From an uncultured Acetatifactor sp. (GTDB lineage: Bacteria; Bacillota; Clostridia; Lachnospirales; Lachnospiraceae): 11,378 bases of DNA. The notes beneath the pieces were generated by a model, which saw nothing but the letters and a program-made list of their open reading frames with translations, ran no database searches and was not told the DNA's origin. A program made the translations under genes and the position numbers. Shown in pieces: positions 1-8,041 of the stretch (position 1 is its first letter; every line of letters starts with the position of its first letter). The stretch covers positions 3,843 through 15,220 of the forward strand of contig CAJULV010000082.1 of assembly GCA_910587555.1 (NCBI GenBank), in the 5' to 3' direction.

Positions 1-258
1 GTCGGGCCGGGTTCCTCTGTAGGACCAGGCTCCTCTGTAGGGCCGGGTTCCTCTGTAGGACCAGGCTCTTCTGTAGGGCCGGGTTCCTCTGTAGGACCAG
101 GTTCCTCTGTAGGGCCGGGTTCCTCTGTAGGGCCGGGTTCCTCTGTAGGGCCGGGTTCCTCTGTAGGACCAGGCTCTTCTGTAGGACCAGGTTCCTCTGT
201 AGGGCCGGGTTCTTCTGTAGGACCAGGCTCCTCTGTAGGGCCGGGTTCTTCTGTAGGT
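1..258 (-). repeat. 18-bp minisatellite encoding about 14 PTEEPG repeats
   Basis: About fourteen head-to-tail 18-bp units lie inside the GH85 gene and continue past the window edge. On the coding strand each unit reads GGY CCT ACA GAR GAR CCY, giving Gly-Pro-Thr-Glu-Glu-Pro. All differences between units fall at third codon positions of Gly, the two Glu and Pro, so the peptide is invariant. Two unit types (starting CCG GGT or CCA GGC on the plus strand) partly alternate, which suggests growth by 36-bp steps. The acidic, proline-rich peptide is probably a stiff stalk or wall-spanning linker placing the enzyme away from the cell. Copy number probably varies between strains. Confidence 0.97.
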
Positions 259-3200
259 TCTGGTGTCTCTTCCAGACCATCTATGGCTGCCTGAAGCTTC
301 TGGAGAGCTGCTTCTACCCTGGCTGCATCAGCATTTTCATCTGCCTCCGTCTCCTTCGCTTCTGTCAAGGCCTCTTCCAGTTTCTGGACCGTTTCCTCCG
401 TATATCCGGTACGGTCTATTTCCTCTGCGGCGTTAATCAATTCATTCAGTGCCGTTTTATCAACAATCGGCTTCAAACCTTCTTTTGCCTCGGTCAGCTT
501 ATCCACTGCCGCGTCTGCTGCCGTCTGTCCTGCATCTTCATCTGCTGCCAGAGCCTGTGCCTCCGCAAGCGCCTCCGCAAAGCCCGCCCAGCTTTCCGCT
601 GTATAATCTTCCCCCTTCAGATCAGCGCACTCTGCAATCAATGCATTCAGTTCCGTCTTGTCGGCAAGAAGCTCCAGCCCGTCTTTTGCCTCAGTCAGCT
701 TAGCCACTGCTGCGTCCACTTCTGTCTGCTGGTCTGCAAATTCTTCAGCGAACACATTCCTCGCGTCCGAAAGCGACTGTGCAAAGGCTTCCCAGCTCGT
801 AGTTGTATACTTCTTGAATTCTTCCTGCCCCTTCTCCAATTCCTCGCAAGCCGTTATCAGCGCTTCCAGTTCTTCCTTATCGGCAACAACCTTGATAATT
901 GAGGATGAAACTACTGTCTCACCCTTGCGCACCTCCAGCGTATATACACCGGTGACATCCGCGTTCCAAGGTTCCTCCACAGCATTGCCTTCACTGTCCA
1001 AAATCACGACTGTGATATCTTCTGGAATCTCAAGCGCCGGGAAATAATCCGTCGCAACCCAATCCAAATCCCTGGTAATCCGGTTGCCTGCATTCGTCAC
1101 GAAAGTACAGCATTTATCCAGCCAGGATCGGGAAGACTCCACTTCCTCGCCCTGCAGCACCGTAGCATCTTCCAGCTGGTCATACCTGGCAGTTACCTCC
1201 GGGCGCTGGCTGCCATAGACAATCCCGCTTGGCAGTATTCCGCCTGCATGCAGCTCAATCTCGGTTACATATACCCAACTCCCTTTCAACGTAGTATATC
1301 TGAAATACCTTCCCACAATGGGCGTCCCATACTCCCTGGTTACTTCTTGGGCGGTATTGTCAGATACGGTTTCTATTTCAAAATAGTCTGTCCCATTGAC
1401 AGAATATTCCATTTTGAAATTATCCGCCTTATAGTATGAACCATAATATTGCACTTTCCATTTCTCAATCTGCTGTGCCGAACCTAGGTCAATGGTAACC
1501 GACTGATTGGTCGGTACATATATATCCGTACGGCTATCGCCGTCCACCACTGCACCATAATTTTGTCCTGATTGTGTGCCTGTAACAGTTTTGCCAATAG
1601 CTACATTTTCAGGCGGCGCCTCAACTGGCTCGATGGGATGCGCTGCAACATAATCCCTCATCGCTGCAATTAGCTTCCCCTCACCCGTGGTGTCGCTCAA
1701 ATCCAGCTTGTTGCCGCTGAAATCAGCGATATAAATCTCTGTATAAGCTGACCCGTCCGCCGCCGTAATCTTCTCCAGTAATCCGTTATCCAGCTTCAGT
1801 GTGACAACCTTTGTAATCTCGGAGATATCAATCTCCTTGAGCTTAGAACCGGTAGTAACCAGCGTGGTAATCTCCGGATTGCCGCTGATATCAACAGCCT
1901 CTACACTCACGCCATCGAGGTAAAGATCGGTCAGCACCGTATTATTGGAAAGGTTCAGCGCCTCCAACTGTTTCAAGTTACCCAGCACGCCGGGATTCAC
2001 CTTTTTCAGCACGCTGCAGCCGGACAACTCCAACGTCTTCAGGGAAGCAGGCAATATACCGTCGCCCAGCTCCTCGACAGGCGTGTTGTTCGCCTTCAGC
2101 ACCTCAAGCCCTTGCAGCCTGGCAATAGGCGCGAAATTTGAGACCTGGGTGCCTGAAATATTCAGCTGCGTAACCTTTCCTAAGAGATCGATTCCCGTCA
2201 AATCGGCAACGCCTAACCCTTCCAGGTTGATTTCCCCTTCAAACGCCAGCAGTTCCGTAATGGTAGTTCCCACATTCGTTGTGACATACTCACGCAGTGC
2301 ATCATCTGGAATCGCTAACTTATCAATTTCCTCCGAAATGATAACTCCATCCTTCACATATAGATTACACGGTTCTGATCTGTTTCCTGTATAATCTTCA
2401 ATCACGATTTCCAGCCTGCCGCTGGTCTCCGGCAAGGTGGAAGTCATCATCGTACCCGCCCGGATAGCATGCTTCGTTGTAAAGGCATTAAATTTATTTC
2501 TGAACTCAAGCTCCTTTCCGTTCAGGGTGATATGAAGCTTGAACCAGTCAGGGGACTGGGGACACCAAACAGTGAGGCTATTGCCGCTAATACGCACATT
2601 ATCCCCGTCGTACACAAATGGCGCGCTGTAGGTATCCTTCACCTTACCGGTCAAATTCATCGGCTCGCCTCTGCTACCATCCGCAAACACCGCCGTTATG
2701 GCAACGTTATACTTCTCTCCGTTATTCCTGTCTACCGCAATGCGGGCGAAAGTTTCCCCCTCCGCCACTGTCTGGGTCCACTCTCTGGTATCGGCGGAAT
2801 CATCCATGGTCACTTTAATTTCCAGGCTTTCGTATTCCGCAGTGGGATTTGTCCAGCTCAGGGCCAATTCCCCTTCATTGGCGGACTGTGTGATATGGCC
2901 TTTGACCACCGCACTCTCCACCACCACAATCTCCACTTCCTCATTTTCCACCTGGACATTGCTTACGCTCCTGGTATAATCATATGTAAACTGCGCAGGT
3001 GCGCTCTTTGAGCCATCCTTCCCCACAGCCACCAACTCCAGCGTGACAGCGCCTGTCTCGCCCAGCGACTTGATGTAATAGATATCGTCAAAGCTGCCGC
3101 CCAGAAATTCTTTCCCGCCGTCTGGCAGCTTCTTGTAAATCTCATACCTGTCAACCGTATCAAAACTGCCCAGCGTCCATTCCACAATCATCTCATCGCC

Positions 3201-5192
3201 GGTAAACGCCCGGTCCACCCTGAACCCTGCAGGCGTGTCAGGCGTATGGCTACCGCCGTCAGTCACCCTGAGACTGCCGACATTCATCTGGTAGCCTTCC
3301 GCCTCTCCGTCAAAGACCAGCCCCAAAGCCGCGATGTTCTGCTCTGCATATGCTGATAGGTCTACTTCCTTCGTAACCCATCCGCCCTTTGCCGCACTGT
3401 CCGGAATGTCCAGGGCAATCATATCGGCAGCGGCAGAATCATCCTTGAGAATGATTCCCAGCTTCATGGACACTCTGTCGTCTGAGGTCTTCCGGAAGGT
3501 AACAGAAGCCTTGGAATCCGCCTTTACTTCCAGGTCCGTCTTAAACAAATGCAACTTATTCAGGGAATCGATATCCCCGTACACCACCAGGGAATTCCCG
3601 CCTTCATAAGCGCCAACCTGGGAATAAGGCAACGTCATGTCAGCGCCGTTCTTACTCTTCCTCACTTCCTTCGGACCGTAATCAAAGTCAGCGCTGAGTC
3701 TGGAGCTTCCTTCTCCCGCATCTATCCACCACTGCCAGGTAGGCAGGATATCCTGGATATTGATGTTGGACCATTCCTCATCCCTGCTGACTTCGCCGCC
3801 GGTGTAATACTGCACCCCTTTGCCTACGCTGAAATTGGAATAGAAGACAGTGCCGTCAATCACCGATCGCTCAGCCGCGAAATCCGCCACACCGGGCCAG
3901 CTGCCTGCATCATCCACTTCCACGTCCGGACGCGCATAGCCAGCCTTATCCCCTGTATCGGTGGGATCACATTTTACACCGGAGAAGAACATCCGTTCTC
4001 TCTCTGCAATCATCCACTGGTAATTTGTATTCTGGAGCTTGCTGCCGTCCAGCCCCCTCTGATAATGGTCGGAAGGAGTAAACAGCGCCACGCTGGCCAT
4101 CAGATTCTTTGTTCCGTCTTCACGGGTATACAGCTGTTCAATATTTTTTGTAGTACTGTGGCCGCCCTTATACCCCCCCTGATTATTTTCCACCCCATAG
4201 AAGGCCTGCCGGTATGGATCAACATTATTGTTATTCATCCACTCCAACTGGGTATTAAAGCTTCCCGGCCACCCATAATTGATAAATACAGAATCCTGAA
4301 TCTTCTCAGGTACACCGTCACCATCTATGTCATACCGCAGCCACTCGGCTTTGGAAGCATTCATGGAACTATTGGTATCATAATACTGAGTATAGAGTCC
4401 GGCTTCCGTCAAACGAGCCAGGAATTTCTTCTTCCTGTCACCGTACTCCGGATAAACAGCCTCCTCCGCATTAAAGAAATACCCGTCATAGCCAAAGTAT
4501 TCCGCCATCTCGATTAGCTTCTCCGCCACAGGAAATGTCCCGTCCTCATCCATGGCAAACAGCTCATTGATGGTCTGCCCCGGACGGTAATACTGGTCAA
4601 AGTACAGGCAGGCAATGGACTTGACGCCGTTCCTGTGGGCTGCATTGGTATAAGCCGGGTTCGGTATATTCAATACGCCGAACTCGAAATAACGCTTTTC
4701 CCATCCCCTGTCTGCCGTATTCTCATAATTCCAGTCATGAAGGTCCACCGGCGTATCCTGGGAGGCAGCACCATGCCATGGAGAAAAATAGTCCACGTAC
4801 TGCCAGTAATTGAGGGTATGATACCCAAAGGTATTGTTATACATCATGCCATCCACAAACGCATTGCCGTAATCACCCTGCATCAGCATAATCTGCCCTT
4901 CGGTACCCAAATCCGGATTTACCTGGGTAGGTTTATATGCCGCATTGCGCTCCTGCAACGGCACTTTCGCCCTCAGGAATTCCGCCCCCTCGTCGGCTTC
5001 CGGCGTCCAATCGCGGATATCCCAGATACGGTATCCGTTAAACCTCGGCTGGTTTTCCTTCCGCCCCTGAATCCCTGTCAGCGGAATAGAATCCGCTGCA
5101 GAAACCTTCCATGGCGGAACGTTAAACATTGTTACCGCAAGGGTTCCCGCCAATACACCGGAAAGAACGCGCCTAACAGACTTTCGTTTCAT
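1..5192 (-). CDS. Secreted multimodular GH85 endo-beta-N-acetylglucosaminidase, C-terminus outside window
   Basis: An open frame of about 1,730 codons runs from ATG at 5192 off the left edge with no stop. GH85 enzymes hydrolyse the GlcNAc-GlcNAc bond of the N-glycan chitobiose core outside the cell. Residues 1-33 are a signal peptide (KRK start, hydrophobic core, VSA-AD cleavage). The catalytic barrel spans roughly 115-420, with the family's Asn-x-Glu pair in YFFNAEE (N241, E243; bases 4472-4464). Then come a jelly-roll region (about 525-640), two Fn3-like modules (about 645-850), another beta-sandwich (about 850-945), leucine-rich repeats (about 955-1180), a CBM32/F5-8C-like module (about 1190-1317), an unassigned region, three FIVAR modules (about 1435-1507, 1510-1573, 1574-1640) and PTEEPG repeats from about 1643. 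Module edges are read by eye. The start follows GAAGGAGG at 8-10 nt. A wall anchor would be expected beyond the edge but is not visible. The enzyme call is firm; substrate preference is not. Confidence 0.93.
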   Translation of the reverse strand, partial: MKRKSVRRVLSGVLAGTLAVTMFNVPPWKVSAADSIPLTGIQGRKENQPRFNGYRIWDIRDWTPEADEGAEFLRAKVPLQERNAAYKPTQVNPDLGTEGQIMLMQGDYGNAFVDGMMYNNTFGYHTLNYWQYVDYFSPWHGAASQDTPVDLHDWNYENTADRGWEKRYFEFGVLNIPNPAYTNAAHRNGVKSIACLYFDQYYRPGQTINELFAMDEDGTFPVAEKLIEMAEYFGYDGYFFNAEEAVYPEYGDRKKKFLARLTEAGLYTQYYDTNSSMNASKAEWLRYDIDGDGVPEKIQDSVFINYGWPGSFNTQLEWMNNNNVDPYRQAFYGVENNQGGYKGGHSTTKNIEQLYTREDGTKNLMASVALFTPSDHYQRGLDGSKLQNTNYQWMIAERERMFFSGVKCDPTDTGDKAGYARPDVEVDDAGSWPGVADFAAERSVIDGTVFYSNFSVGKGVQYYTGGEVSRDEEWSNINIQDILPTWQWWIDAGEGSSRLSADFDYGPKEVRKSKNGADMTLPYSQVGAYEGGNSLVVYGDIDSLNKLHLFKTDLEVKADSKASVTFRKTSDDRVSMKLGIILKDDSAAADMIALDIPDSAAKGGWVTKEVDLSAYAEQNIAALGLVFDGEAEGYQMNVGSLRVTDGGSHTPDTPAGFRVDRAFTGDEMIVEWTLGSFDTVDRYEIYKKLPDGGKEFLGGSFDDIYYIKSLGETGAVTLELVAVGKDGSKSAPAQFTYDYTRSVSNVQVENEEVEIVVVESAVVKGHITQSANEGELALSWTNPTAEYESLEIKVTMDDSADTREWTQTVAEGETFARIAVDRNNGEKYNVAITAVFADGSRGEPMNLTGKVKDTYSAPFVYDGDNVRISGNSLTVWCPQSPDWFKLHITLNGKELEFRNKFNAFTTKHAIRAGTMMTSTLPETSGRLEIVIEDYTGNRSEPCNLYVKDGVIISEEIDKLAIPDDALREYVTTNVGTTITELLAFEGEINLEGLGVADLTGIDLLGKVTQLNISGTQVSNFAPIARLQGLEVLKANNTPVEELGDGILPASLKTLELSGCSVLKKVNPGVLGNLKQLEALNLSNNTVLTDLYLDGVSVEAVDISGNPEITTLVTTGSKLKEIDISEITKVVTLKLDNGLLEKITAADGSAYTEIYIADFSGNKLDLSDTTGEGKLIAAMRDYVAAHPIEPVEAPPENVAIGKTVTGTQSGQNYGAVVDGDSRTDIYVPTNQSVTIDLGSAQQIEKWKVQYYGSYYKADNFKMEYSVNGTDYFEIETVSDNTAQEVTREYGTPIVGRYFRYTTLKGSWVYVTEIELHAGGILPSGIVYGSQRPEVTARYDQLEDATVLQGEEVESSRSWLDKCCTFVTNAGNRITRDLDWVATDYFPALEIPEDITVVILDSEGNAVEEPWNADVTGVYTLEVRKGETVVSSSIIKVVADKEELEALITACEELEKGQEEFKKYTTTSWEAFAQSLSDARNVFAEEFADQQTEVDAAVAKLTEAKDGLELLADKTELNALIAECADLKGEDYTAESWAGFAEALAEAQALAADEDAGQTAADAAVDKLTEAKEGLKPIVDKTALNELINAAEEIDRTGYTEETVQKLEEALTEAKETEADENADAARVEAALQKLQAAIDGLEETPEPTEEPGPTEEPGPTEEPGPTEEPGPTEEPGPTEEPGPTEEPGPTEEPGPTEEPGPTEEPGPTEEPGPTEEPGPTEEPGPTEEPGP

Positions 5193-5200
5193 ATACACTG

Positions 5201-5210
5201 TCCCTCCTTC
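5201..5210 (-). promoter_or_regulatory. Ribosome binding site of the GH85 gene
   Basis: On the minus strand GAAGGAGGGA lies 8 nt before the ATG at 5192. It is a near-perfect anti-Shine-Dalgarno match and fixes the start of the GH85 protein immediately before its signal peptide. Confidence 0.85.
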
Positions 5211-5488
5211 ATTGTTATATTTTCCGGATCCCTGTGCCCAGACCTGTTTGGCTTTCAGGATTCCGTTTAAAGTGTACAACTCTGAAAAATATACAAAAAA
5301 ATAGTGGTCTACACACATTCGCCACACGCTCATTTGTGTAACATCTACAAATTTCCAAGATATATTCGGCTTATTATCTTCAATTTGTCTATTTACTATA
5401 GTATATTTTTATACAGAACAGCAAAAGTATCCAAATTATTCTTTATAGTATAAAAAGGAATCCTGTCTTCTTAACACAGAATGACTGA
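5211..5488. other. AT-rich non-coding region upstream of GH85
   Basis: No convincing gene was found here. The stretch separates the GH85 gene (minus strand) from the decayed plus-strand gene. It contains a TATAGTATA direct repeat (5397-5405 and 5444-5452) and an inverted pair TTTTTATAC (5406-5414) and GTATAAAAA (5448-5456). A plus-strand promoter-like match, TTGTCT plus 17 nt plus TTTATA, begins at about 5385. It probably served as a divergent promoter region for both genes; this is inference. Confidence 0.5.
5395..5424 (-). promoter_or_regulatory. Candidate sigma-A promoter for GH85
   Basis: On the minus strand TTGCTG (5424-5419) is followed after 18 nt by TATAGT (5400-5395). This would give a 5' leader of roughly 190-200 nt before the GH85 start. 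The surroundings are very AT-rich, so chance matches are likely. The -35 box is weak, while the -10 box is good. No operator could be firmly identified. Confidence 0.25.
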
Positions 5489-6089
5489 ATTGGCGGGTGC
5501 GGAATGGCAGATGCGGAAAACCAAGCTGAATCTGAATGGCTGATAGCGGCGGCAGCTATTCAGGACGCAGATATCTAAGAGACAAATATCCAAGAGGCAG
5601 ATACCCGGGAGACTGAGGCCGAAAGCGGCACCACGGCTGAAACCGGCATTGAACCGCTACCCGGCGAAAATGACGAACTCCGAAAAGCAACCTCAGAAAA
5701 CGGCAATGCGGCGTACTTCGGCGCCCGTACCACAGTAGTACTGAACGAGGAAACTATTGATATAAAGGACAGGGCAGGCAATGTAGACGCCATTTATGAC
5801 ATAAAAGCCGTGGACGGACGGATGCCGTAGTCTATGCGTTCTGGAACGACCTGTATGACGGCACCGGAACACTGCTCCGTACATCGAGCCGGATGAGAAT
5901 GAATATGAGTACATCCACGAGTTGAAATGGGTCAGCACAGACGTGGAAGTTTATATTCTGAATGCCGAGACGGAGGAACGGATGGTTATGGCGGGCGGCA
6001 AGCCCTTTATTTTTCTTACTTCATTATCACTCCTTATCGATTTCCTGAAACTTACCGTCAGTTCCTCATCAGAGAGTCCGCAAGTGTAA
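5489..6089 (+). pseudogene. Decayed gene for an acidic secreted or lipoprotein-like protein
   Basis: Three successive frames encode one coherent acidic protein. The first runs from about 5489 (IGGCG, resembling a lipobox Cys, then MADAENQ) and has an in-frame TAA at 5576, where CAA would restore DIQETNIQEAD. It continues to about 5817 through YFGARTTVVLNEETID. The second frame, from 5821, reads DAVVYAFWNDLYDGTGTLL. The third, from 5880, reads YIEPDENEYEYIHELKW and continues to about 6000. Each frame change is explained by loss of one base. The tail from about 6005 to the TAA at 6087 looks unlike the rest and may be unrelated sequence. Any signal peptide is interrupted by TGA at 5486. The family was not recognised. 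The lipoprotein idea rests only on the IGGC motif. Sequencing indels are possible, but the neighbouring 5-kb frame has none. Confidence 0.6.
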
Positions 6090-6112
6090 TCCAGTTCATT
6101 TAGAATCGTCAT
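5951..6112 (-). CDS. Possible 53-residue ORF overlapping the membrane peptide
   Basis: ATG at 6112 overlaps the TGA of the preceding small ORF as ATGA, a common sign of translational coupling. It encodes MTILNELDYTCGLSDEELTV, then a basic stretch, stopping at TAA 5951. The first half looks protein-like (soluble, helical, charged). The second half lies antisense to the decayed plus-strand gene and is probably not native, so this may be the truncated start of a lost gene. No family was recognised. Confidence 0.2.
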   Translation of the reverse strand: MTILNELDYTCGLSDEELTVSFRKSIRSDNEVRKIKGLPPAITIRSSVSAFRI

Positions 6113-6210
6113 TGGTTAATGTTATAGATAATCAGATAACCGCTGACAAAGTTCAATACCATGCAGATTGCCATAGGGATACATAACGGAAAAATCAATC
6201 TGTTTTTCAT
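6109..6210 (-). CDS. Possible 33-residue membrane peptide
   Basis: ATG at 6210 opens a 33-codon frame ending in TGA at 6109. The peptide is strongly hydrophobic (MKNRLIFPLCIPMAI..., then VSGYLIIYN) with a basic N-terminus, as in a one- or two-span membrane peptide. The frame remains open upstream to TAG near 6278, adding basic residues such as WIKRQRR. No good Shine-Dalgarno lies before the ATG. It could be a small real protein or a remnant of a larger membrane gene. The stop overlaps the ATG of the next small ORF (ATGA). Between it and the ATPase gene (6211-6369) nothing else was seen. Confidence 0.25.
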   Translation of the reverse strand: MKNRLIFPLCIPMAICMVLNFVSGYLIIYNINQ

Positions 6211-6369
6211 GCGTCTTTGCCGCTTAATCCAAGACCCTCCCCCGTTGGCACCTGGATAGGAACAGAAGAAACGCTAATCATCCCTTATTGGAAACACAAA
6301 ACTTTACGTATGGTGAAAACCTCAAGAAAATACAAATTGAAACGCTCACATTACAGAAAATACTGCCCC

Positions 6370-7995
6370 TCAGGCCCCGCACAGCAGCAGCTTGGTATAA
6401 TCCTCCCTGGGATTGCCGAACACTTCCTCCGTCTCCCCGATTTCGATAATATGGCCGTCTTTCATCACCATAATCCGGTCGCACATGCGGTAGACTACAT
6501 TGATGTCGTGGGAAATAAACAGACAGGCCAGATGCATCTCCTCCTGCAGCTTCAAAAACAACTCCATAATCTGGGCCTGAATGGTCACATCCAATGCGGA
6601 CACCGGTTCATCCGCAATGAGAAAACCCGGATTGGTAATCAATGCCTGGGCAATACTGACCCGCTGACGCTGTCCGCCGGAAAGCTCTGACGGCCTTCTG
6701 TGAAAATACCGTTCATCCATCCCCACCCGGCGCAGCATATCATAAGCCGCTGCCTCCCTGTCCGCTTTGGTCATGGCCAGACTTCGGTCCAGTGCCCCTG
6801 CGGCCCGCAGCGGCTCCTGCAGCAGCCATCCGATGGTCTTTGTGGGATTCAGGCTGCTGTAGGGGTCCTGAAATACCATCTGGGGACGGATACTGGCATG
6901 TATGATTTCCCCCTCCACACATGGATTGATTCCCAAAATGGCCTTGGAGAGGGAGGTTTTTCCGCAGCCGCTCTCTCCCACCAGCCCCAGACTTTCCCCG
7001 GAATAAATCTCAAAATCCGCATCCCATACCACGCACTGGCCTTTCCGCCGGAAAAACCTTTCCGCCAAAGTCCTTCTCTTTCCGCCGGTGCCTTCCGCCT
7101 GCTCCGAAGGCTGATTGCTTTTGCCGTCCTGGTAGTACACGAATAAATTGTGTACCTTCAGCACCGGATTTTGTTTATTGTCCTCCCTGTCCCTGCTCTG
7201 TTCTTCTGCCTTCCCCTCCATTCTGGAAGGCACTGCCTCCACAAGCTGTCTGGTATAGGCTTGACTTGGATGGTCAAATACTTCCTCCGCAGTCCCGGTC
7301 TCCACCACACAGCCGTCTTTCATCACCGCTACCCGATGGCAGAGCCTTCTGGCCAGATGCAGGTCATGGGTGATAAAAAGCATGGCATTCTTCTGTTTTC
7401 CGTTGATATCACGCAGCAGCTCCACAATCTGGTTCTGAATGGTCACGTCCAGGGCTGTGGTGGGTTCGTCCGCCACAATGAGCCTGGGATGCAGAATGAC
7501 CGCCATGGCAATCATCACCCGCTGCCGCATTCCCCCGGAAAGCTGATGGGGATAGCTGTCATACACCCGTTCCGCCTCATGAAGCCCCACTGCCCGGAAT
7601 GTCTCCAGTACCTTGGCCCGAATCTCCTCTCCCGTCAGCTTCGTATGGAGCCGCAGTACCTCCTCCACCTGCTTCCCGGCCTTCCGGGTAGGATTCAGAC
7701 TGGTCTGGGGTTCCTGAAACACCATGGACATCTCCGCCCCCAGATATTTCCGGTAAAGCGCTCTGTCACAGGGCCTGCCTGCCTGCCGCAGCACCACATC
7801 GTCAAACAAAATCCGCCCTGTGGTCACTTCTGCCCCTTCTGACACCAATCCCATCAGCGTCAGCGCCGTGACGGATTTCCCAGAACCGGACTCTCCCACA
7901 ATGCCCAGAATCTCTCCGTCATGGAGATCCAGATTCACATGCTTTACCACCTCCGTGCCGCCGAAAGCTACGGACAAATCTTCTATCTTAATCAT
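6370..7995 (-). CDS. Fused two-domain ATPase of a peptide/nickel-type ABC importer
   Basis: The 541-residue protein powers the importer encoded upstream and acts on the cytoplasmic face. Domain 1 has Walker A GESGSGKS (34-41), Q-loop Q94, signature LSGGM (152-156), Walker B ending ADEP with catalytic E177, and H210. Domain 2 has GESGCGKT (340-347), Q376, signature LSGGQ (438-442), Walker B with E463, and H496. Both sites therefore look catalytically complete. A charged linker (about 256-320) joins them. This is a fusion of DppD- and DppF-like subunits, as in GsiA and YejF. The oligo_HPY cysteine-rich extension typical of OppD/DppD is not seen after either domain. ATG at 7995 was chosen because MIKIEDLSVAFGG is the usual domain start and GGAGGAAGG precedes it; the longer frame from 8103 would overlap the permease. 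The gap to the permease is 46 nt. Confidence 0.93.
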   Translation of the reverse strand: MIKIEDLSVAFGGTEVVKHVNLDLHDGEILGIVGESGSGKSVTALTLMGLVSEGAEVTTGRILFDDVVLRQAGRPCDRALYRKYLGAEMSMVFQEPQTSLNPTRKAGKQVEEVLRLHTKLTGEEIRAKVLETFRAVGLHEAERVYDSYPHQLSGGMRQRVMIAMAVILHPRLIVADEPTTALDVTIQNQIVELLRDINGKQKNAMLFITHDLHLARRLCHRVAVMKDGCVVETGTAEEVFDHPSQAYTRQLVEAVPSRMEGKAEEQSRDREDNKQNPVLKVHNLFVYYQDGKSNQPSEQAEGTGGKRRTLAERFFRRKGQCVVWDADFEIYSGESLGLVGESGCGKTSLSKAILGINPCVEGEIIHASIRPQMVFQDPYSSLNPTKTIGWLLQEPLRAAGALDRSLAMTKADREAAAYDMLRRVGMDERYFHRRPSELSGGQRQRVSIAQALITNPGFLIADEPVSALDVTIQAQIMELFLKLQEEMHLACLFISHDINVVYRMCDRIMVMKDGHIIEIGETEEVFGNPREDYTKLLLCGA

Positions 7996-8041
7996 TTGAT
8001 GTGCCGCCTTCCTCCAATTCCCTAGAAATGCTTCCTTCCCT

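Noticed and set aside
1..258. CRISPR-like tandem array
   Set aside because: Units are contiguous 18-mers without unique spacers and stay in frame inside the GH85 gene.
3549..4517. 322-codon plus-strand open frame
   Set aside because: It lies antisense to the GH85 catalytic and jelly-roll region, whose motifs are clear; the plus-strand peptide has no recognisable domain.
5189..5212. Seven-codon upstream ORF (MKEGQCI) whose TGA overlaps the GH85 ATG
   Set aside because: It has no ribosome binding site of its own and its codons are the GH85 Shine-Dalgarno itself; probably chance.
5575..5938. Minus-strand open frames of 72 and 81 codons
   Set aside because: They are antisense to the coherent decayed plus-strand gene and have Ser/Cys-rich shadow composition.
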